Part shown: in pieces, positions 32,348 through 42,406 of the stretch
Numbering within the stretch: the first letter of the stretch is position 1
How the letters are laid out: each line of letters opens with the position of its first letter
Assembly: GCA_014584605.1 (NCBI GenBank)
Contig: JACTMO010000051.1
Coordinates: 1-54,067 of the forward strand
DNA: 54,067 bases
Source of the DNA: Bacteroidota bacterium
Lineage (GTDB): Bacteria > Bacteroidota > Bacteroidia > Flavobacteriales_F > PHOS-HE28
Direction: 5' to 3'
Notes under the pieces: model-generated
The model's input: only the letters and a program-made list of their open reading frames with translations
What the model was told of the DNA's origin: nothing
Database searches by the model: none
Program-made: the position numbers and the translations under genes

Positions 32348-34780
32348 GTGCATTTCCGGACCACGCATATCGTGCTGCCGGCGGTGCTGCTGACGGTCCT
32401 TTCGGCCTGCGGGCCTGCGCGCAGGCTGCCCCCGGACCGTCACCTGCTGGTGCGCACCCGGGTGGAGGTGCAGCACAATGGGGTGGACAAGGACGAGCTG
32501 CGGGCGCTGATGAAGCAGCGCCCCAACAAGCGCATCCTTGGCCTGCGCTTCTACCTGGCCATGTACAACCTGCCCTCGCCCGAACGCGTGGCCCGCAAGA
32601 AGGCCGCACTGGCCGAGCGCACCCGGGCCGCGAACGAGCGGCGTGCCCTGCGGGGCAAGCCGCCCAGGGAGCCCGACCGCACCTTCGGCGAGTGGCTGCG
32701 CGAAGTGGTGGGTGAGCCACCGGTGGCCCTGGACAGCGCGCTCACGGCCCGCTCGGCGGCACAGATGCGGACCTACCTGCTGCGAGAGGGTCACTTCGAG
32801 GGACGGATCACCGACTCGGTGGAATACCGGGGACGCAAGGCCCGGCTGACCTATCACGTATTCCCCGGCGAACCGCACCGCCTGCGGAACATCCGCACCA
32901 CGGTGGACGATCCGCGCATCGAGGACTACCTGGCCAAGACCGTGGAAGGCAGCAAGCTGCGCAGCGGCGCGCGCTTCGATGCGGACGACCTGGAGGCTGA
33001 ACGCGACCGGGTGACGGGCATCCTGCGCGAGCTGGGCTACCTGTACTTCCACCGCGACCTGGTGAGCTTCGATGCCGATACCGCGGTGGGCGACCGGCAG
33101 GTGGACCTGCTGATGCGCCTCGCCCGCCAGGAGGCGGGACGGGCCGAGGGCTTGCGCGGTTCGCGCGAGGGCACCGTGCATCACCTGGGTCGCGTGACCC
33201 TGGACGCCACCAGCGCGATGCAGGACGGCACCGCCCTCCCCGTCGACACGCTGGTGCGCGACGGCTACCACTTCCTGTACAACGGCAGGCGCCCCCGCTA
33301 CCGTCCGCAGGCCCTGCTGAGCACGGTGTACTTCCATCCGGGCGACCGCTACCAGGCGAGCATGGCCGACAAGACCTTCCGGCGGCTGACCAACCTGCGC
33401 GTGTTCGACCGGGTGGACCTGTTGTACGACACGGTGGGCACCGGGGTGCCCGATGTGGTGAACTGCACCGTAAGGCTGGTGCCGGCCAAGCAGCAGGGTT
33501 TCACCGTGGAGGGGGCGGGCACCAACCGCGGCGGCTTCCTGGGCACGGCCATCAGCCTTTCCTACCGGCACCGCAACGTGTTCCGCAACATGGGCTCGCT
33601 CCAGGCCCAGGTCACCCTCGGTCTGGAGGCGCAGCAGAGCATCACCGGCCGGGAGTCGGGCACGGGCGGCACCAGCACGGCCGTGGGCCGCGACGTGCTG
33701 TTCAACACCGTGGAGATCGGGCCGGAGCTCACCCTGCGCTTCCCCCGGCCCTTCGTGCCGGCCCGTTGGTTCGCCAAATCGGCCGCACCGCGCACCACAT
33801 GGACGGCCCTGTACAACTACCAACGCCGGCCGGACTACAACCGCACCCTGGCGCGGACCAGCCTGGGACTGGAATGGAACGAGAGCCCCCGGGCCACGGT
33901 GGGCATCTTCCCGGTGGACCTGAACATCATCCGCATCCCCTTCCTCACCGAGGGCTTCCGCAACTACCTGCAGGAGGCCAACGACCCGGTGCTGACCGAC
34001 AGCTACACGGACCACCTGATCATCGGTGCCCGGGCCTTCCACATCCTGAACACCCAGGGAACGGCCAAGGGTCGCGACGTGGTGTACCTGCGCACCACGC
34101 TCGAGACCAGCGGCAACCTGCTCAGCGGGGTGATGGGCCTGCTGGGCCGCGAGCCCACCACGGACACCAGCGGTTCGCGCTTCCACACCATCGACGGGAT
34201 CCGCTTCGCCCAGTTCGTGAAGCTGGACGCCGACCTGCGTTACTACAGGCAGCTGCACGACAAGAGCCAGCTGGTCTTCCGCACGGCCGCCGGGGTGGGG
34301 GTGCCCTTCGGCAACCTGGGGGTGCTGCCCTTCGAATCGAGCTTCTTCGCAGGCGGGGCCAACGGCCTGAGGGCCTGGCGCGCGCGCTCGGTGGGGCCGG
34401 GCTCCTACGCCGCTCCGCTGGCCGCCTACGACCGCACCGGCGAAGTGCGCATCGAGGCCAACGCAGAGTACCGCTTCAGGCTGGTGGGCTTCTTCGAGAT
34501 GGGCCTGTTCGTGGACGCGGGCAACATCTGGTACCTGAAGGAGGACCCCCTGAAGCCCGGCAGTGGGATCGACAGCGACCTGTTCGGCGAGATGGCGATC
34601 GGCGTCGGCGCCGGCCTACGGCTCAACTTCGACTTCTTCCTGGTGCGCTTCGACCTGGGCTTCCAGACCAAAGACCCCGCTCTGCCCCCCGGCGACCGCT
34701 GGATCTTCGAGCGTTCCCGCGAGCAGCGGATCCTCGGCGACCTGGCCAACCTGAACCTGGGCATCGGCTACCCCTTCTGA
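32348..34780 (+). CDS. TamL-like lipoprotein of the BamA/TamA (Omp85) family
   Basis: 810 residues with a lipoprotein signal whose cysteine is at ~21 (LLTVLSACGPARR), N-terminal POTRA-like repeats (~25-400; e.g. GHFEGRITDSVEY and LYYDTV-like strands) and a 16-strand-type beta-barrel. The barrel includes NRGGFLGTAISLSYRHRN, the FFAGGANGLRAWRARSVGPG loop with the Omp85 lid motif, and a C-terminal phenylalanine (NLGIGYPF). TamL in Bacteroidota works with TamB to assemble or export outer-membrane proteins. Start is GTG at 32348, 34 bp after a -7 element. A BamA role is less likely because of the lipid anchor. Confidence 0.85.
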   Translation: MHFRTTHIVLPAVLLTVLSACGPARRLPPDRHLLVRTRVEVQHNGVDKDELRALMKQRPNKRILGLRFYLAMYNLPSPERVARKKAALAERTRAANERRALRGKPPREPDRTFGEWLREVVGEPPVALDSALTARSAAQMRTYLLREGHFEGRITDSVEYRGRKARLTYHVFPGEPHRLRNIRTTVDDPRIEDYLAKTVEGSKLRSGARFDADDLEAERDRVTGILRELGYLYFHRDLVSFDADTAVGDRQVDLLMRLARQEAGRAEGLRGSREGTVHHLGRVTLDATSAMQDGTALPVDTLVRDGYHFLYNGRRPRYRPQALLSTVYFHPGDRYQASMADKTFRRLTNLRVFDRVDLLYDTVGTGVPDVVNCTVRLVPAKQQGFTVEGAGTNRGGFLGTAISLSYRHRNVFRNMGSLQAQVTLGLEAQQSITGRESGTGGTSTAVGRDVLFNTVEIGPELTLRFPRPFVPARWFAKSAAPRTTWTALYNYQRRPDYNRTLARTSLGLEWNESPRATVGIFPVDLNIIRIPFLTEGFRNYLQEANDPVLTDSYTDHLIIGARAFHILNTQGTAKGRDVVYLRTTLETSGNLLSGVMGLLGREPTTDTSGSRFHTIDGIRFAQFVKLDADLRYYRQLHDKSQLVFRTAAGVGVPFGNLGVLPFESSFFAGGANGLRAWRARSVGPGSYAAPLAAYDRTGEVRIEANAEYRFRLVGFFEMGLFVDAGNIWYLKEDPLKPGSGIDSDLFGEMAIGVGAGLRLNFDFFLVRFDLGFQTKDPALPPGDRWIFERSREQRILGDLANLNLGIGYPF

Positions 34781-34859
34781 GCCCGGAAGCAGTACCGCCG
34801 CAGGCCGGTGCGACCTGCTTGGAGGCGGCCATCCGTCCGGCACATTCCCCCCGGCAGAG

Positions 34860-34867
34860 TAATTTCG
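34860..34867 (+). promoter_or_regulatory. -7 element TAATTTCG before fbaB
   Basis: TAnnTTYG match 21 bp before the ATG at 34889. Confidence 0.5.
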
Positions 34868-34888
34868 CCGTCCATCCGCAAGCACCGC

Positions 34889-35962
34889 ATGCCCACCCCC
34901 ACCTCGACCGGCCGCATCGAAGCGCTCCTCGGCCAGGATGCCAAAAGCCTGCTCGGCCACCGCTGCAAGACCATCACCAAGGACCAGTTGAACCTGCCCG
35001 GTCCCGACTTCGTGGACCGCTGCTTCGGAGGCAGCAACCGCAGCCCCCAGGTGCTGCGCAGCCTGCAGGCCCTGTACGGCACGGGCCGTCTGGCCAACTC
35101 GGGCTACATGAGCATCCTGCCGGTGGACCAGGGGATCGAGCACAGCGCCGCCGCCAGCTTCGCCCCCAACCCCATCTATTTCGACGGGGAGAACATCGTG
35201 AAGCTGGCCATCGAGGGCGGATGCAACGCCGTGGCCAGCACCTACGGCGTGCTGGGCAGCGTGGCGCGGAAATACGCCCATCGGATCCCCTTCATCGTAA
35301 AGATCAACCACAACGAGCTGATGACCCTGCCGAACAAGTTCGACCAGGTGCTCTTCGGCACGGTGGAGAGCGCATGGGACATGGGGGCCGTGGCCGTGGG
35401 TGCCACCATCTACTTCGGCAGCGAGGAGAGCACCCGCCAGCTCACCGAGATCGCCGAGGCCTTCCAGCTGGCCCACGAGCTGGGCATGGCCACCATCCTG
35501 TGGTGCTACCTGCGCAACCCCGGCTTCAAGAAGGACGGCACCGACCACCATGTGAGCGCCGACCTCACCGGGCAGGCCAACCACCTGGGCGTCACCATCC
35601 AGGCTGACATCATCAAGCAGAAGCTGCCCGAGAACAACGGCGGCTACAATGCGCTGAGCGGCTACGGCAAGACGCACAAGAAAGTGTACAGCGACCTGAC
35701 CACCGACCATCCGATCGACCTGTGCCGCTACCAGGTGGCCAACTGCTACATGGGCCGCATCGGCCTGATCAACAGCGGGGGGGCCAGCAGCGGCGAAAGC
35801 GACATGGCCGAGGCCGTGAAGACCGCCGTGATCAACAAGCGCGCCGGCGGCCAGGGCCTGATCAGCGGGCGCAAGGCCTTCCAGCGCCCCATGGAAGAGG
35901 GGGTGGGCCTGCTCCACGCGATCCAGGACGTTTACCTCGACAAGAAGGTCACCATCGCCTGA
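34889..35962 (+). CDS. fbaB: Class I fructose-bisphosphate aldolase (FbaB/DhnA type)
   Basis: 357 residues, archaeal/FbaB-type class I aldolase. Cleaves fructose-1,6-bisphosphate to glyceraldehyde-3-phosphate and dihydroxyacetone phosphate via a lysine Schiff base, without metal. Recognised by [66 protein letters not shown] and [15 protein letters not shown] near the C-terminus. The ATG follows a -7 element. It has its own promoter and is followed by a hairpin, so it is probably monocistronic. Confidence 0.93.
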   Translation: MPTPTSTGRIEALLGQDAKSLLGHRCKTITKDQLNLPGPDFVDRCFGGSNRSPQVLRSLQALYGTGRLANSGYMSILPVDQGIEHSAAASFAPNPIYFDGENIVKLAIEGGCNAVASTYGVLGSVARKYAHRIPFIVKINHNELMTLPNKFDQVLFGTVESAWDMGAVAVGATIYFGSEESTRQLTEIAEAFQLAHELGMATILWCYLRNPGFKKDGTDHHVSADLTGQANHLGVTIQADIIKQKLPENNGGYNALSGYGKTHKKVYSDLTTDHPIDLCRYQVANCYMGRIGLINSGGASSGESDMAEAVKTAVINKRAGGQGLISGRKAFQRPMEEGVGLLHAIQDVYLDKKVTIA

Positions 35963-35984
35963 CAGAACCTTGAAACAGGAAGGC

Positions 35985-36031
35985 GAAAGCTGAAACGGGA
36001 TCCGGTTTCCAGTTTCAGCTTTCAACTTTCA
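35985..36031 (+). terminator. Perfect 12-bp inverted repeat between fbaB and accD
   Basis: GAAAGCTGAAAC (35985-35996) and GTTTCAGCTTTC (36012-36023) flank a 15-base loop, followed by the T-rich AACTTTCACCTT. It is AT-rich compared with its surroundings and ends close to the accD start, so it could be a terminator or a 5' leader hairpin of accD. Confidence 0.55.
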
Positions 36032-36042
36032 CCTTTGTTCCC

Positions 36043-36888
36043 ATGGGCTGGTTCACGCGCACCAAGGAAGGCATCCTCACCCGCACCGAGGAGAAGAAGG
36101 AGACGCCCGAGGGTCTCTGGTACAAGTGCCCGGAATGCGATGAGATCGTGACCTCCGACGACCATGAGAACAACCTCTGGGTGTGCCCCAAGTGCGAGCA
36201 CCACGAGAAGATCGGCAGCGACGAATACTTCGCCCTGCTGTTCGACGACCAGCGGTACACCGAGCTGGCGGCCGACCTGGTGGCGGGCGACCCCCTGGGT
36301 TTCGTGGACACCAAGCCCTACAAGGACCGCCTGAGCAAGTCGCGCAAGGACTCGGGCCTGAACGATGCCCTGAGGGCCGCGGAAGGCAAGCTGGACAAGC
36401 GGATGGTGGTGATCGCCTGCATGGACTTCCGTTTCATCGGGGGAAGCATGGGCAGCGTGGTGGGCGAGAAGATCGCCCTGGCCGCGGACCAGGCCATGAA
36501 GCGCAAATGCCCGCTGGTGATCATCAGCAAGAGCGGCGGCGCCCGCATGATGGAGGCCGGTTTCAGCCTGATGCAGATGGCCAAGACCAGCGCCAAGCTC
36601 ACCCAGCTTGCGGCCAAGCACCTGCCCTACATCAGCGTGCTCACCGACCCCACCACCGGCGGAGTGACGGCGAGCTTCGCCATGCTGGGCGACCTGAACC
36701 TCGCGGAGCCCAAGGCCTTGATCGGCTTTGCCGGGCCCCGGGTGGTGAAGGAGACCATCGGCACCGACCTGCCCAAAGGCTTCCAGACCAGCGAGTTCGT
36801 GCTGGAACACGGTTTCCTGGACCTTATCGTTCATCGTAAGGACCTGAAAACCAGGCTTTCCCAGTTCATCGCCTTCTTTCAGTCCTGA
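36043..36888 (+). CDS. accD: Acetyl-CoA carboxylase carboxyltransferase subunit beta
   Basis: 281 residues. Forms with AccA the carboxyltransferase that moves CO2 from carboxybiotin to acetyl-CoA, first step of fatty-acid synthesis. N-terminal zinc ribbon with cysteines at 29, 32, 48 and 51 (CPEC and CPKC), then the crotonase-like carboxyltransferase fold: VIACMDFRFIGGSMGSVVGE, ISKSGGARMMEAGFSLMQM and DPTTGGVTASFAMLGD. Length and motifs are normal. No accA in the window. Confidence 0.95.
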   Translation: MGWFTRTKEGILTRTEEKKETPEGLWYKCPECDEIVTSDDHENNLWVCPKCEHHEKIGSDEYFALLFDDQRYTELAADLVAGDPLGFVDTKPYKDRLSKSRKDSGLNDALRAAEGKLDKRMVVIACMDFRFIGGSMGSVVGEKIALAADQAMKRKCPLVIISKSGGARMMEAGFSLMQMAKTSAKLTQLAAKHLPYISVLTDPTTGGVTASFAMLGDLNLAEPKALIGFAGPRVVKETIGTDLPKGFQTSEFVLEHGFLDLIVHRKDLKTRLSQFIAFFQS

Positions 36889-36915
36889 GGCTGACCGGGG
36901 GGTGGGGGGAAACCC

Positions 36916-36923
36916 TATCTTTG
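36916..36923 (+). promoter_or_regulatory. -7 element TATCTTTG before rpsO
   Basis: Exact match 51 bp before the rpsO ATG. The resulting ~45-base leader could host S15 autoregulation, but I see no clear structure. Confidence 0.6.
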
Positions 36924-36974
36924 CCGCCCCGAACCGCAGGTCCATCCTTGCGGCCGGGCCAACTGCGGACGACC

Positions 36975-37244
36975 ATGCACCTGACGAAAGAGGCCAAGCG
37001 CGAGATCTTCAAGAAGCACGGTGGCAACGAGATGAACACCGGCGCGGCCGAGAGCCAGATCGCCCTGTTCACCCAGCGCATCGAGCACCTCACCGGCCAC
37101 CTGAAGAACAACAAGAAGGACCACGGCACCGAAATGGCGCTGATGGGCCTGGTGGGCAAGCGTAAGCAGCTGCTCAACTACCTGAAGGAGCAGCACCTGG
37201 AGCGCTACCGCGCGATCATCCAGGAGCTGGGGCTGCGCAAGTGA
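36975..37244 (+). CDS. rpsO: 30S ribosomal protein S15
   Basis: 89 residues, standard length. Binds 16S rRNA and helps assemble the central domain of the small subunit. Marks: GSAESQIA-like segment TGAAESQIALFTQRIEHLT, HLKNNKKDHG, and GLVGKRKQLLNYLKEQ. Followed by a strong terminator and then pnp, the usual rpsO-pnp order. Confidence 0.97.
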   Translation: MHLTKEAKREIFKKHGGNEMNTGAAESQIALFTQRIEHLTGHLKNNKKDHGTEMALMGLVGKRKQLLNYLKEQHLERYRAIIQELGLRK

Positions 37245-37297
37245 GCGGAACGACCGCCGGGCATACGGCGGCGCCTGGACATTCGGAACTGGACCAA

Positions 37298-37328
37298 GGG
37301 CGATCGTGAGGCACGGTCGCCCTTTTTT
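37298..37328 (+). terminator. Rho-independent terminator after rpsO
   Basis: GGGCGATCGT pairs with ACGGTCGCCC (one G-T) around a short loop, followed directly by TTTTTT. Confidence 0.85.
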
Positions 37329-37378
37329 CTTAAGCTGAGGCAACGAGAGGAAAACAAACGAGGAAAAGAGACGAGAAC

Positions 37379-39643
37379 ATGAGACCACAAGGGATCACCA
37401 AGACCATCGACCTGGGGGACGGTCACCCCATCACCATCGAGACCGGCGTGCTGGCCAAGCAGGCCGACGGCTCGGTGACGGTGCGCATGGGCGACACCAT
37501 CGTGCTGGCCACCGTGGTGGCCACCAAGGAGGCCCGCGAGGGCATCGACTTCCTGCCCCTGCAGGTGGAGTACCGCGAGAAATTCAGCGCCGCCGGCCGG
37601 TTCCCGGGCGGCTTCTTCAAGCGCGAGGCCCGTCCCAGCGACCACGAGATCCTCGTGAGCCGCCTGGTGGACCGCGCGCTGCGCCCCTTGTTCCCCGATG
37701 ACTTCCACGGGGACACGCAGGTGCAGGTGATGCTGATGAGCCACGACAAGAAGAACCACAGCGACAGCCTGGCTTGCCTGGCGGGCGCGGCAGCCCTGGC
37801 CGTGAGCGACATCCCCTTCGGCGGCCCGGTGAGCGAGGTGCGCGTGGCCCGCATCGACGGCCGTTTCCAGATCAACCCCGACATGGTGGAGGTGGAGCGT
37901 GCGGACATCGACCTGATGGTGGCCGCCACCGAGCGCGACATCCTGATGGTGGAGGGCGAGATGAACGAGGTGCAGGAGGCCGACATGATCGAGGCCATCA
38001 AGGTGGCGCACGAGGCCATCAAGGTGCACTGCAAGGTGCTCAACGACCTGAGCGCCGCCGTGGCCAAGAGCCACGTGAAGCGCACCTACGACCACGAGAG
38101 GAACGACGAGGCCGTCGGCCAGCTGATCCACGACTTCTGCTATCAGCGCTTCTACGACCTGGCCATGAAACCCAGCGGCAAGGAGGAACGTGCGGCCAGC
38201 TTCGCCGCCGTGAAGGAAGCCTGCCTGGCCACCCTCGCCGACGAGCAGAAGGCCGACAAGGCCATGCTGGCGCGCTACTTCAAGAAGACCCAGAAGAAGG
38301 CCGTGCGCAACGTGGTCCTGGACCATGGTATGCGCCTGGATGGCCGCAAGACCACCGAGATCCGCCCCATCTGGAGCGAGATCGACATGCTGCCCGGCAC
38401 GCACGGCAGCGCCATCTTCACCCGGGGTGAGACCCAGGCCATCAACATGGTGACCCTGGGCAGCAGCCTGGACGAGCAGACCATCGACCTGGCGACCCGC
38501 AAGGGCAGCGAGCGGTTCATGCTGCACTACAACTTCCCCAGCTTCAGCACGGGCGAGGTGAAACCGATCCGCGGGCCCGGACGCCGCGAGGTGGGCCACG
38601 GCAACCTGGCCCTGCGCGCCCTGAAGCCGGTGATCCCCCCCGCACCGGGCAACCCCTACACCATCCGCCTGAACTGCGACATCCTCGAGAGCAACGGCAG
38701 CAGTTCCATGGCCACCGTGTGCAGCGGCACCCTGGCCCTGATGGACGCCGGCGTGCAGATCACGGCCCCGGTGAGCGGCATCGCCATGGGCATGATCAGC
38801 GACGGCAAGCGCCACGCCATCCTCAGCGACATCCTGGGCGACGAGGATTTCCTGGGCGACATGGACTTCAAGATCTGCGGCACGGCCAAGGGCATCACCG
38901 CCACCCAGATGGACATGAAGGTGGACGGGCTGCCCTATGAAGTGCTGGCACAGGCGCTGGAGCAGGCGCGCCAGGGCCGCATGCACATCCTCGGCGAGAT
39001 GCTGAAGACCATCAGTGAGCCGCGCGCGGACTACAAGCCGCACGCGCCGCGCATCATCACCTTCGACGTGCCCAAGGAGAGCATCGGCCCCATCATCGGT
39101 CCGGGCGGCCGCGTGATCCAGGAGATCCAGGCCGAGACCGGCGCACAGATCAGCATTGACGAGGTGGACGGCCGTGGCGTGGTGGAGATCGCCAGCGAGA
39201 ACAAGGCCAGCATCGAGGCGGCCGTGGCCCGCGTGAAAGCCATCGCCTTCCCGCCGCAGGCCGAGATGGGCGTGAACTATCGCGGCAAGGTGAAGACCAT
39301 CATGCCTTACGGCGCCTTCGTGGAGATCTTCCCAGGCACCGACGGTCTGTTGCACGTCAGCGAGCTCGACTGGAAGCGCATTGAACGCGTGGAGGACGTG
39401 CTCAAGGAGGGCGAGGTGATCGACTTCCAGGTAGTGGGCAAGGACCCGCGCACCGGCAAGTTGAAGCTGAGCCGTCGCGTGCTGCTTCCCAAGCCCGAGG
39501 GCTGGGTGGACCGCGAGCCCGCCATGGAAGGCGCAGGACGCGAACGCCGCGAGCGCGGTGACCGTCCGCGCCGCGACGACAGGCCCCGGCGGGACGACCG
39601 CCCGCGCCGCGACCACGGTGGTGCACCCCCCGAGCACAACTGA
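37379..39643 (+). CDS. pnp: Polyribonucleotide nucleotidyltransferase
   Basis: 754 residues. Phosphorolytic 3'-5' exoribonuclease of the RNA degradation machinery, a homotrimer. Two RNase PH domains ([19 protein letters not shown] in the first; [15 protein letters not shown] and [15 protein letters not shown] in the second), a KH domain ([19 protein letters not shown]) and an S1 domain ([18 protein letters not shown]). The C-terminus is an arginine/aspartate-rich low-complexity tail (RPRRDD repeats), common in Bacteroidota RNA-binding proteins. ATG at 37379; no -7 element close by, but the rpsO terminator lies ~50 bp upstream. Confidence 0.97.
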   Translation: MRPQGITKTIDLGDGHPITIETGVLAKQADGSVTVRMGDTIVLATVVATKEAREGIDFLPLQVEYREKFSAAGRFPGGFFKREARPSDHEILVSRLVDRALRPLFPDDFHGDTQVQVMLMSHDKKNHSDSLACLAGAAALAVSDIPFGGPVSEVRVARIDGRFQINPDMVEVERADIDLMVAATERDILMVEGEMNEVQEADMIEAIKVAHEAIKVHCKVLNDLSAAVAKSHVKRTYDHERNDEAVGQLIHDFCYQRFYDLAMKPSGKEERAASFAAVKEACLATLADEQKADKAMLARYFKKTQKKAVRNVVLDHGMRLDGRKTTEIRPIWSEIDMLPGTHGSAIFTRGETQAINMVTLGSSLDEQTIDLATRKGSERFMLHYNFPSFSTGEVKPIRGPGRREVGHGNLALRALKPVIPPAPGNPYTIRLNCDILESNGSSSMATVCSGTLALMDAGVQITAPVSGIAMGMISDGKRHAILSDILGDEDFLGDMDFKICGTAKGITATQMDMKVDGLPYEVLAQALEQARQGRMHILGEMLKTISEPRADYKPHAPRIITFDVPKESIGPIIGPGGRVIQEIQAETGAQISIDEVDGRGVVEIASENKASIEAAVARVKAIAFPPQAEMGVNYRGKVKTIMPYGAFVEIFPGTDGLLHVSELDWKRIERVEDVLKEGEVIDFQVVGKDPRTGKLKLSRRVLLPKPEGWVDREPAMEGAGRERRERGDRPRRDDRPRRDDRPRRDHGGAPPEHN

Positions 39644-39660
39644 GCCAACGACCCTTCCCC

Positions 39661-39697
39661 GACGCAGGGCCGCCCCACCGGGCGGCCCTGCGTCTTT
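39661..39697 (+). terminator. Hairpin terminator after pnp
   Basis: Perfect 14-bp stem GACGCAGGGCCGCC / GGCGGCCCTGCGTC with a 6-base loop, followed by TTT. Confidence 0.8.
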
Positions 39698-39795
39698 CCC
39701 GCCCGCCGCGAACGGAGGCACGTAACCGGCGGGGCCGTTGCGCCGTTCAACAGCGTGCTCTTCGCCAAACACACTCTGCGCACAGAATGGCACGC

Positions 39796-40662
39796 ATGCG
39801 GCAACTGAAGATCACCAAGCAGGTGACCAACCGGGACACACCGTCCCTGGACAAATACCTGACGGAGATCGGGAAAGTGAAGTTGATCACGGCCCAGGAA
39901 GAGGTGGAGCTCGCCCGCCGCATCCGCGATGGCGACAACGACGCCCTGGAAGCCCTCTGCAAGGCCAACCTGCGCTTCGTGGTGAGCGTGGCCAAGCAGT
40001 ACCAGGGCCAGGGTCTTAGCCTGCCCGACCTGATCAGCGAAGGCAACCTCGGCCTGATCAAGGCCGCCAAGCGCTTCGACGAGACGCGCGGCTTCAAGTT
40101 CATCAGCTACGCCGTGTGGTGGATCCGTCAGCAGATCCTCCAGAGCCTGGCCGAACAGGCGCGCATCGTGCGGCTGCCGCTCAACAAGATCGGCTCCATC
40201 AACAAGATCAACAAGGCCTTCGCCAAGCTGGAGCAGGAACACGAGCGCCCGCCCACCGCGCACGAGCTGGCCGAGGTGCTGGAGATGACCCTTGAGGAGG
40301 TGAAGACCAGCCTGAACAACACCGGCAAGCACCTGAGCATGGACGCGCCCCTGCGCGAAGGCGAGGACAGCGGCACCATGCTCGACCTGATGAAGAACCA
40401 GGACCTGCCCGACCCGGAGGAGGCCCTGATGACCGACAGCCTGCGGCTGGAGATCGAGCGCAGCATGGACGCCCTGACCAGCAGGGAGGCCGACGTGATC
40501 CGCCTCTACTTCGGGCTGAAGGGCAACCAGCCGCACACCCTGGAGGAGATCGGCCAGAAGTTCGACCTGACGCGCGAACGCGTGCGCCAGATCAAGGAAA
40601 AGGCCATCCGCCGCCTGAAGCACACGGGCCGCTCCCGTACGCTCCGCGCCTACCTGGGCTGA
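39796..40662 (+). CDS. rpoD: Primary RNA polymerase sigma factor (RpoD/SigA)
   Basis: 288 residues from the ATG at 39796 (MRQLKITKQ; an ATG at 39787 adds three). Short primary sigma factor typical of Bacteroidota: region 1.2 ([18 protein letters not shown]), region 2 ([30 protein letters not shown]), region 3 and region 4 with the -35-binding helix-turn-helix ([23 protein letters not shown]). It lacks region 1.1. It recognises the unusual -33 TTG / -7 TAnnTTTG promoters seen throughout this window. Followed by a terminator. Confidence 0.95.
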   Translation: MRQLKITKQVTNRDTPSLDKYLTEIGKVKLITAQEEVELARRIRDGDNDALEALCKANLRFVVSVAKQYQGQGLSLPDLISEGNLGLIKAAKRFDETRGFKFISYAVWWIRQQILQSLAEQARIVRLPLNKIGSINKINKAFAKLEQEHERPPTAHELAEVLEMTLEEVKTSLNNTGKHLSMDAPLREGEDSGTMLDLMKNQDLPDPEEALMTDSLRLEIERSMDALTSREADVIRLYFGLKGNQPHTLEEIGQKFDLTRERVRQIKEKAIRRLKHTGRSRTLRAYLG

Positions 40663-40680
40663 CCGCATCGCAACCGCACC

Positions 40681-40714
40681 AAGGCCGCCCCACCCCGGGG
40701 CGGCCTTTCCTTTT
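40681..40714 (+). terminator. Hairpin terminator after rpoD
   Basis: Perfect 11-bp stem AAGGCCGCCCC / GGGGCGGCCTT, 5-base loop, then TCCTTTT. Confidence 0.85.
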
Positions 40715-40745
40715 CCACCCCCGTCCGGCATCGCGGGTCCTCCCC

Positions 40746-40753
40746 TACTTTCG
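40746..40753 (+). promoter_or_regulatory. -7 element TACTTTCG before rpe
   Basis: TAnnTTYG match 6 bp before the ATG at 40760; a nearly leaderless mRNA is predicted. Confidence 0.5.
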
Positions 40754-40759
40754 CCGGTG

Positions 40760-41407
40760 ATGGCCCACATCCTCGCCCCCTCCCTGCTCTCGGCCGACTT
40801 CACCGACCTGCGCGCCGCCGTGGGGCTGGTGGACCGGAGCCCCGCCCAGTGGCTCCACCTGGACGTGATGGACGGCGTGTTCGTGCCCAACATCAGCTAC
40901 GGCATTCCGGTGATCAAGGCCATCCGGCCCCTCACCCGCAAGGTGTTCGACACGCACCTGATGATCACCGACCCCGACCGGTACATCACCGCCTTCCGCG
41001 AGGCCGGTGCCGACGTGCTCACCGTGCACCTCGAGGCCTGCACCCACCTGCACCGCACCGTGCAGGCCATCAAGTCCCAGGGGATGAAGGCCGGTGTATC
41101 CATCAACCCGCATACCCCGGCCCAGGCCCTGGAGGCCATTCTGCCCGACCTGGACCTGGTGCTGGTGATGAGCGTGAACCCCGGCTTCGGTGGGCAGCGC
41201 TTCATCGAGGGCACCTACCGCAAGCTCGATGCCCTGTGCGCACTGCGCCAGCGCACCGGCTCCAGCGCCCTGATCGAAGTGGACGGTGGCGTGGGCACGG
41301 ACAACCATCGCAAGCTGGTGGCCCACGGCGCCGATGTCCTGGTGGCCGGCAACAGCGTGTTCGGCGCGGCGGATCCCACGGCGGCCATCGCGGCGCTGCT
41401 GGCCTGA
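40760..41407 (+). CDS. rpe: Ribulose-phosphate 3-epimerase
   Basis: 215 residues, TIM barrel. Interconverts ribulose-5-phosphate and xylulose-5-phosphate in the pentose phosphate pathway. Motifs: APSLLSADF, HLDVMDGVFVPNISYG (catalytic Asp and metal His), DTHLMI, VMSVNPGFGGQRFI, and VDGGVGTDN with the second catalytic Asp. A GTG at 40757 directly precedes the chosen ATG. Confidence 0.96.
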   Translation: MAHILAPSLLSADFTDLRAAVGLVDRSPAQWLHLDVMDGVFVPNISYGIPVIKAIRPLTRKVFDTHLMITDPDRYITAFREAGADVLTVHLEACTHLHRTVQAIKSQGMKAGVSINPHTPAQALEAILPDLDLVLVMSVNPGFGGQRFIEGTYRKLDALCALRQRTGSSALIEVDGGVGTDNHRKLVAHGADVLVAGNSVFGAADPTAAIAALLA

Positions 41408-41476
41408 TCCCGCAGGCAGCGCGGAACGACCGGCACGCGTCCATCCGGATGGCTGGTGGACCTGCTCCTTCCGCCG

Positions 41477-41484
41477 TATCTTGC
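41477..41484 (+). promoter_or_regulatory. -7 element TATCTTGC
   Basis: TAnnTTTG relative 9 bp before the ATG at 41494. Confidence 0.4.
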
Positions 41485-41493
41485 CCTGGGACC

Positions 41494-42288
41494 ATGGAAC
41501 CCCTCCGGCACCAACGGTCGGCCTACGACACGGACCATGCGCACAACCGCATCGGGCTGGTGCAGCGGCGTGCGGTCTGGGGCTACCTGGAGGACCTGCT
41601 GCGCAACCCGGGCATGCATGTGCTGGAGCTGAACACCGGCGATGGCACCGACGCCATGCACCTGGCCCGCCAGGGCCATCGCGTGATCGCCACCGACCAG
41701 AGCCCCGAGCTGATCCGCAGGGCCCGCGAGCGGGTGCGCCAGTACGGCCTGGAGGACCGCATCCTGCTGGAGCTGCTGCCCAAGGCCGGGTTGCACGGGC
41801 AGGTGTGGCCGATGCTCTTCGACCTGGTGCTCTCCGACATGGGTGGACTGAACCAGTATGACGAGGACGACCTGGCCGCCGTGGTCCATGCCGTGGCCGA
41901 GCGCCTGCGGCCGGGCGGCCGGTTCGTGGCCGTGGTCCAGCCCGACCGTTGTGTGCGCGAGACGCTCCACCACCTGAGGCGGCTGCAGTGGAAGGAGTCC
42001 TTCCGACGCGGCCGGTCGCGCCCCGAGCTGGCCGGGCTCAGCGGCACCGGTGTGGTGCGCTGGCACCATGCCCCCGCTTCGCTGGAACGGTTGACGGCCC
42101 CCTGGTTCCGCACGGTGAACATCCGTCCCGTGGGCCTGTTCGTGCCGCCCACGCACCTGGTGCAGCACTACGGCGACCGACCCTGGGCCCTGGAACGCCT
42201 CGCCCGGTTGGACGAAATGGTCGCGGGCTGGCGTTGGGCCGCGCGCTATGCGGACCACTACCTGATCGACCTGGAGCGGCGCCGGTGA
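41494..42288 (+). CDS. SAM-dependent methyltransferase
   Basis: 264 residues, class I Rossmann methyltransferase: motif I VLELNTGDGTDAMHLARQGH at ~42-61, VIATDQSPELIRRARERV for ribose binding, FDLVLSDMGGLNQYD as motif IV, and LRPGGRFVAVVQP. The N-terminus AYDTDHAHNRIGLVQRRAVW and the C-terminal LVQHYGDRPWALERLARLDE resemble enzymes of the UbiE/COQ5-like small-molecule group. Substrate unknown. The ATG at 41494 was chosen from the -7 element just upstream; the frame is open far upstream. Confidence 0.8.
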   Translation: MEPLRHQRSAYDTDHAHNRIGLVQRRAVWGYLEDLLRNPGMHVLELNTGDGTDAMHLARQGHRVIATDQSPELIRRARERVRQYGLEDRILLELLPKAGLHGQVWPMLFDLVLSDMGGLNQYDEDDLAAVVHAVAERLRPGGRFVAVVQPDRCVRETLHHLRRLQWKESFRRGRSRPELAGLSGTGVVRWHHAPASLERLTAPWFRTVNIRPVGLFVPPTHLVQHYGDRPWALERLARLDEMVAGWRWAARYADHYLIDLERRR

Positions 42289-42375
42289 AGGCCACGGCCC
42301 TCCGCAGGGCGGGAGCGGCGCAGAGGTCTGTTGACAACACGTCACAAGTGGTCCTTCACCGGATCTCCCGGCGTA

Positions 42376-42383
42376 TAGTTTCG
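42376..42383 (+). promoter_or_regulatory. -7 element TAGTTTCG
   Basis: TAnnTTYG match 23 bp before the ATG of the M43 protease gene. Confidence 0.5.
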
Positions 42384-42406
42384 CGCCGCCAATTGGAACG
42401 AGCTCC

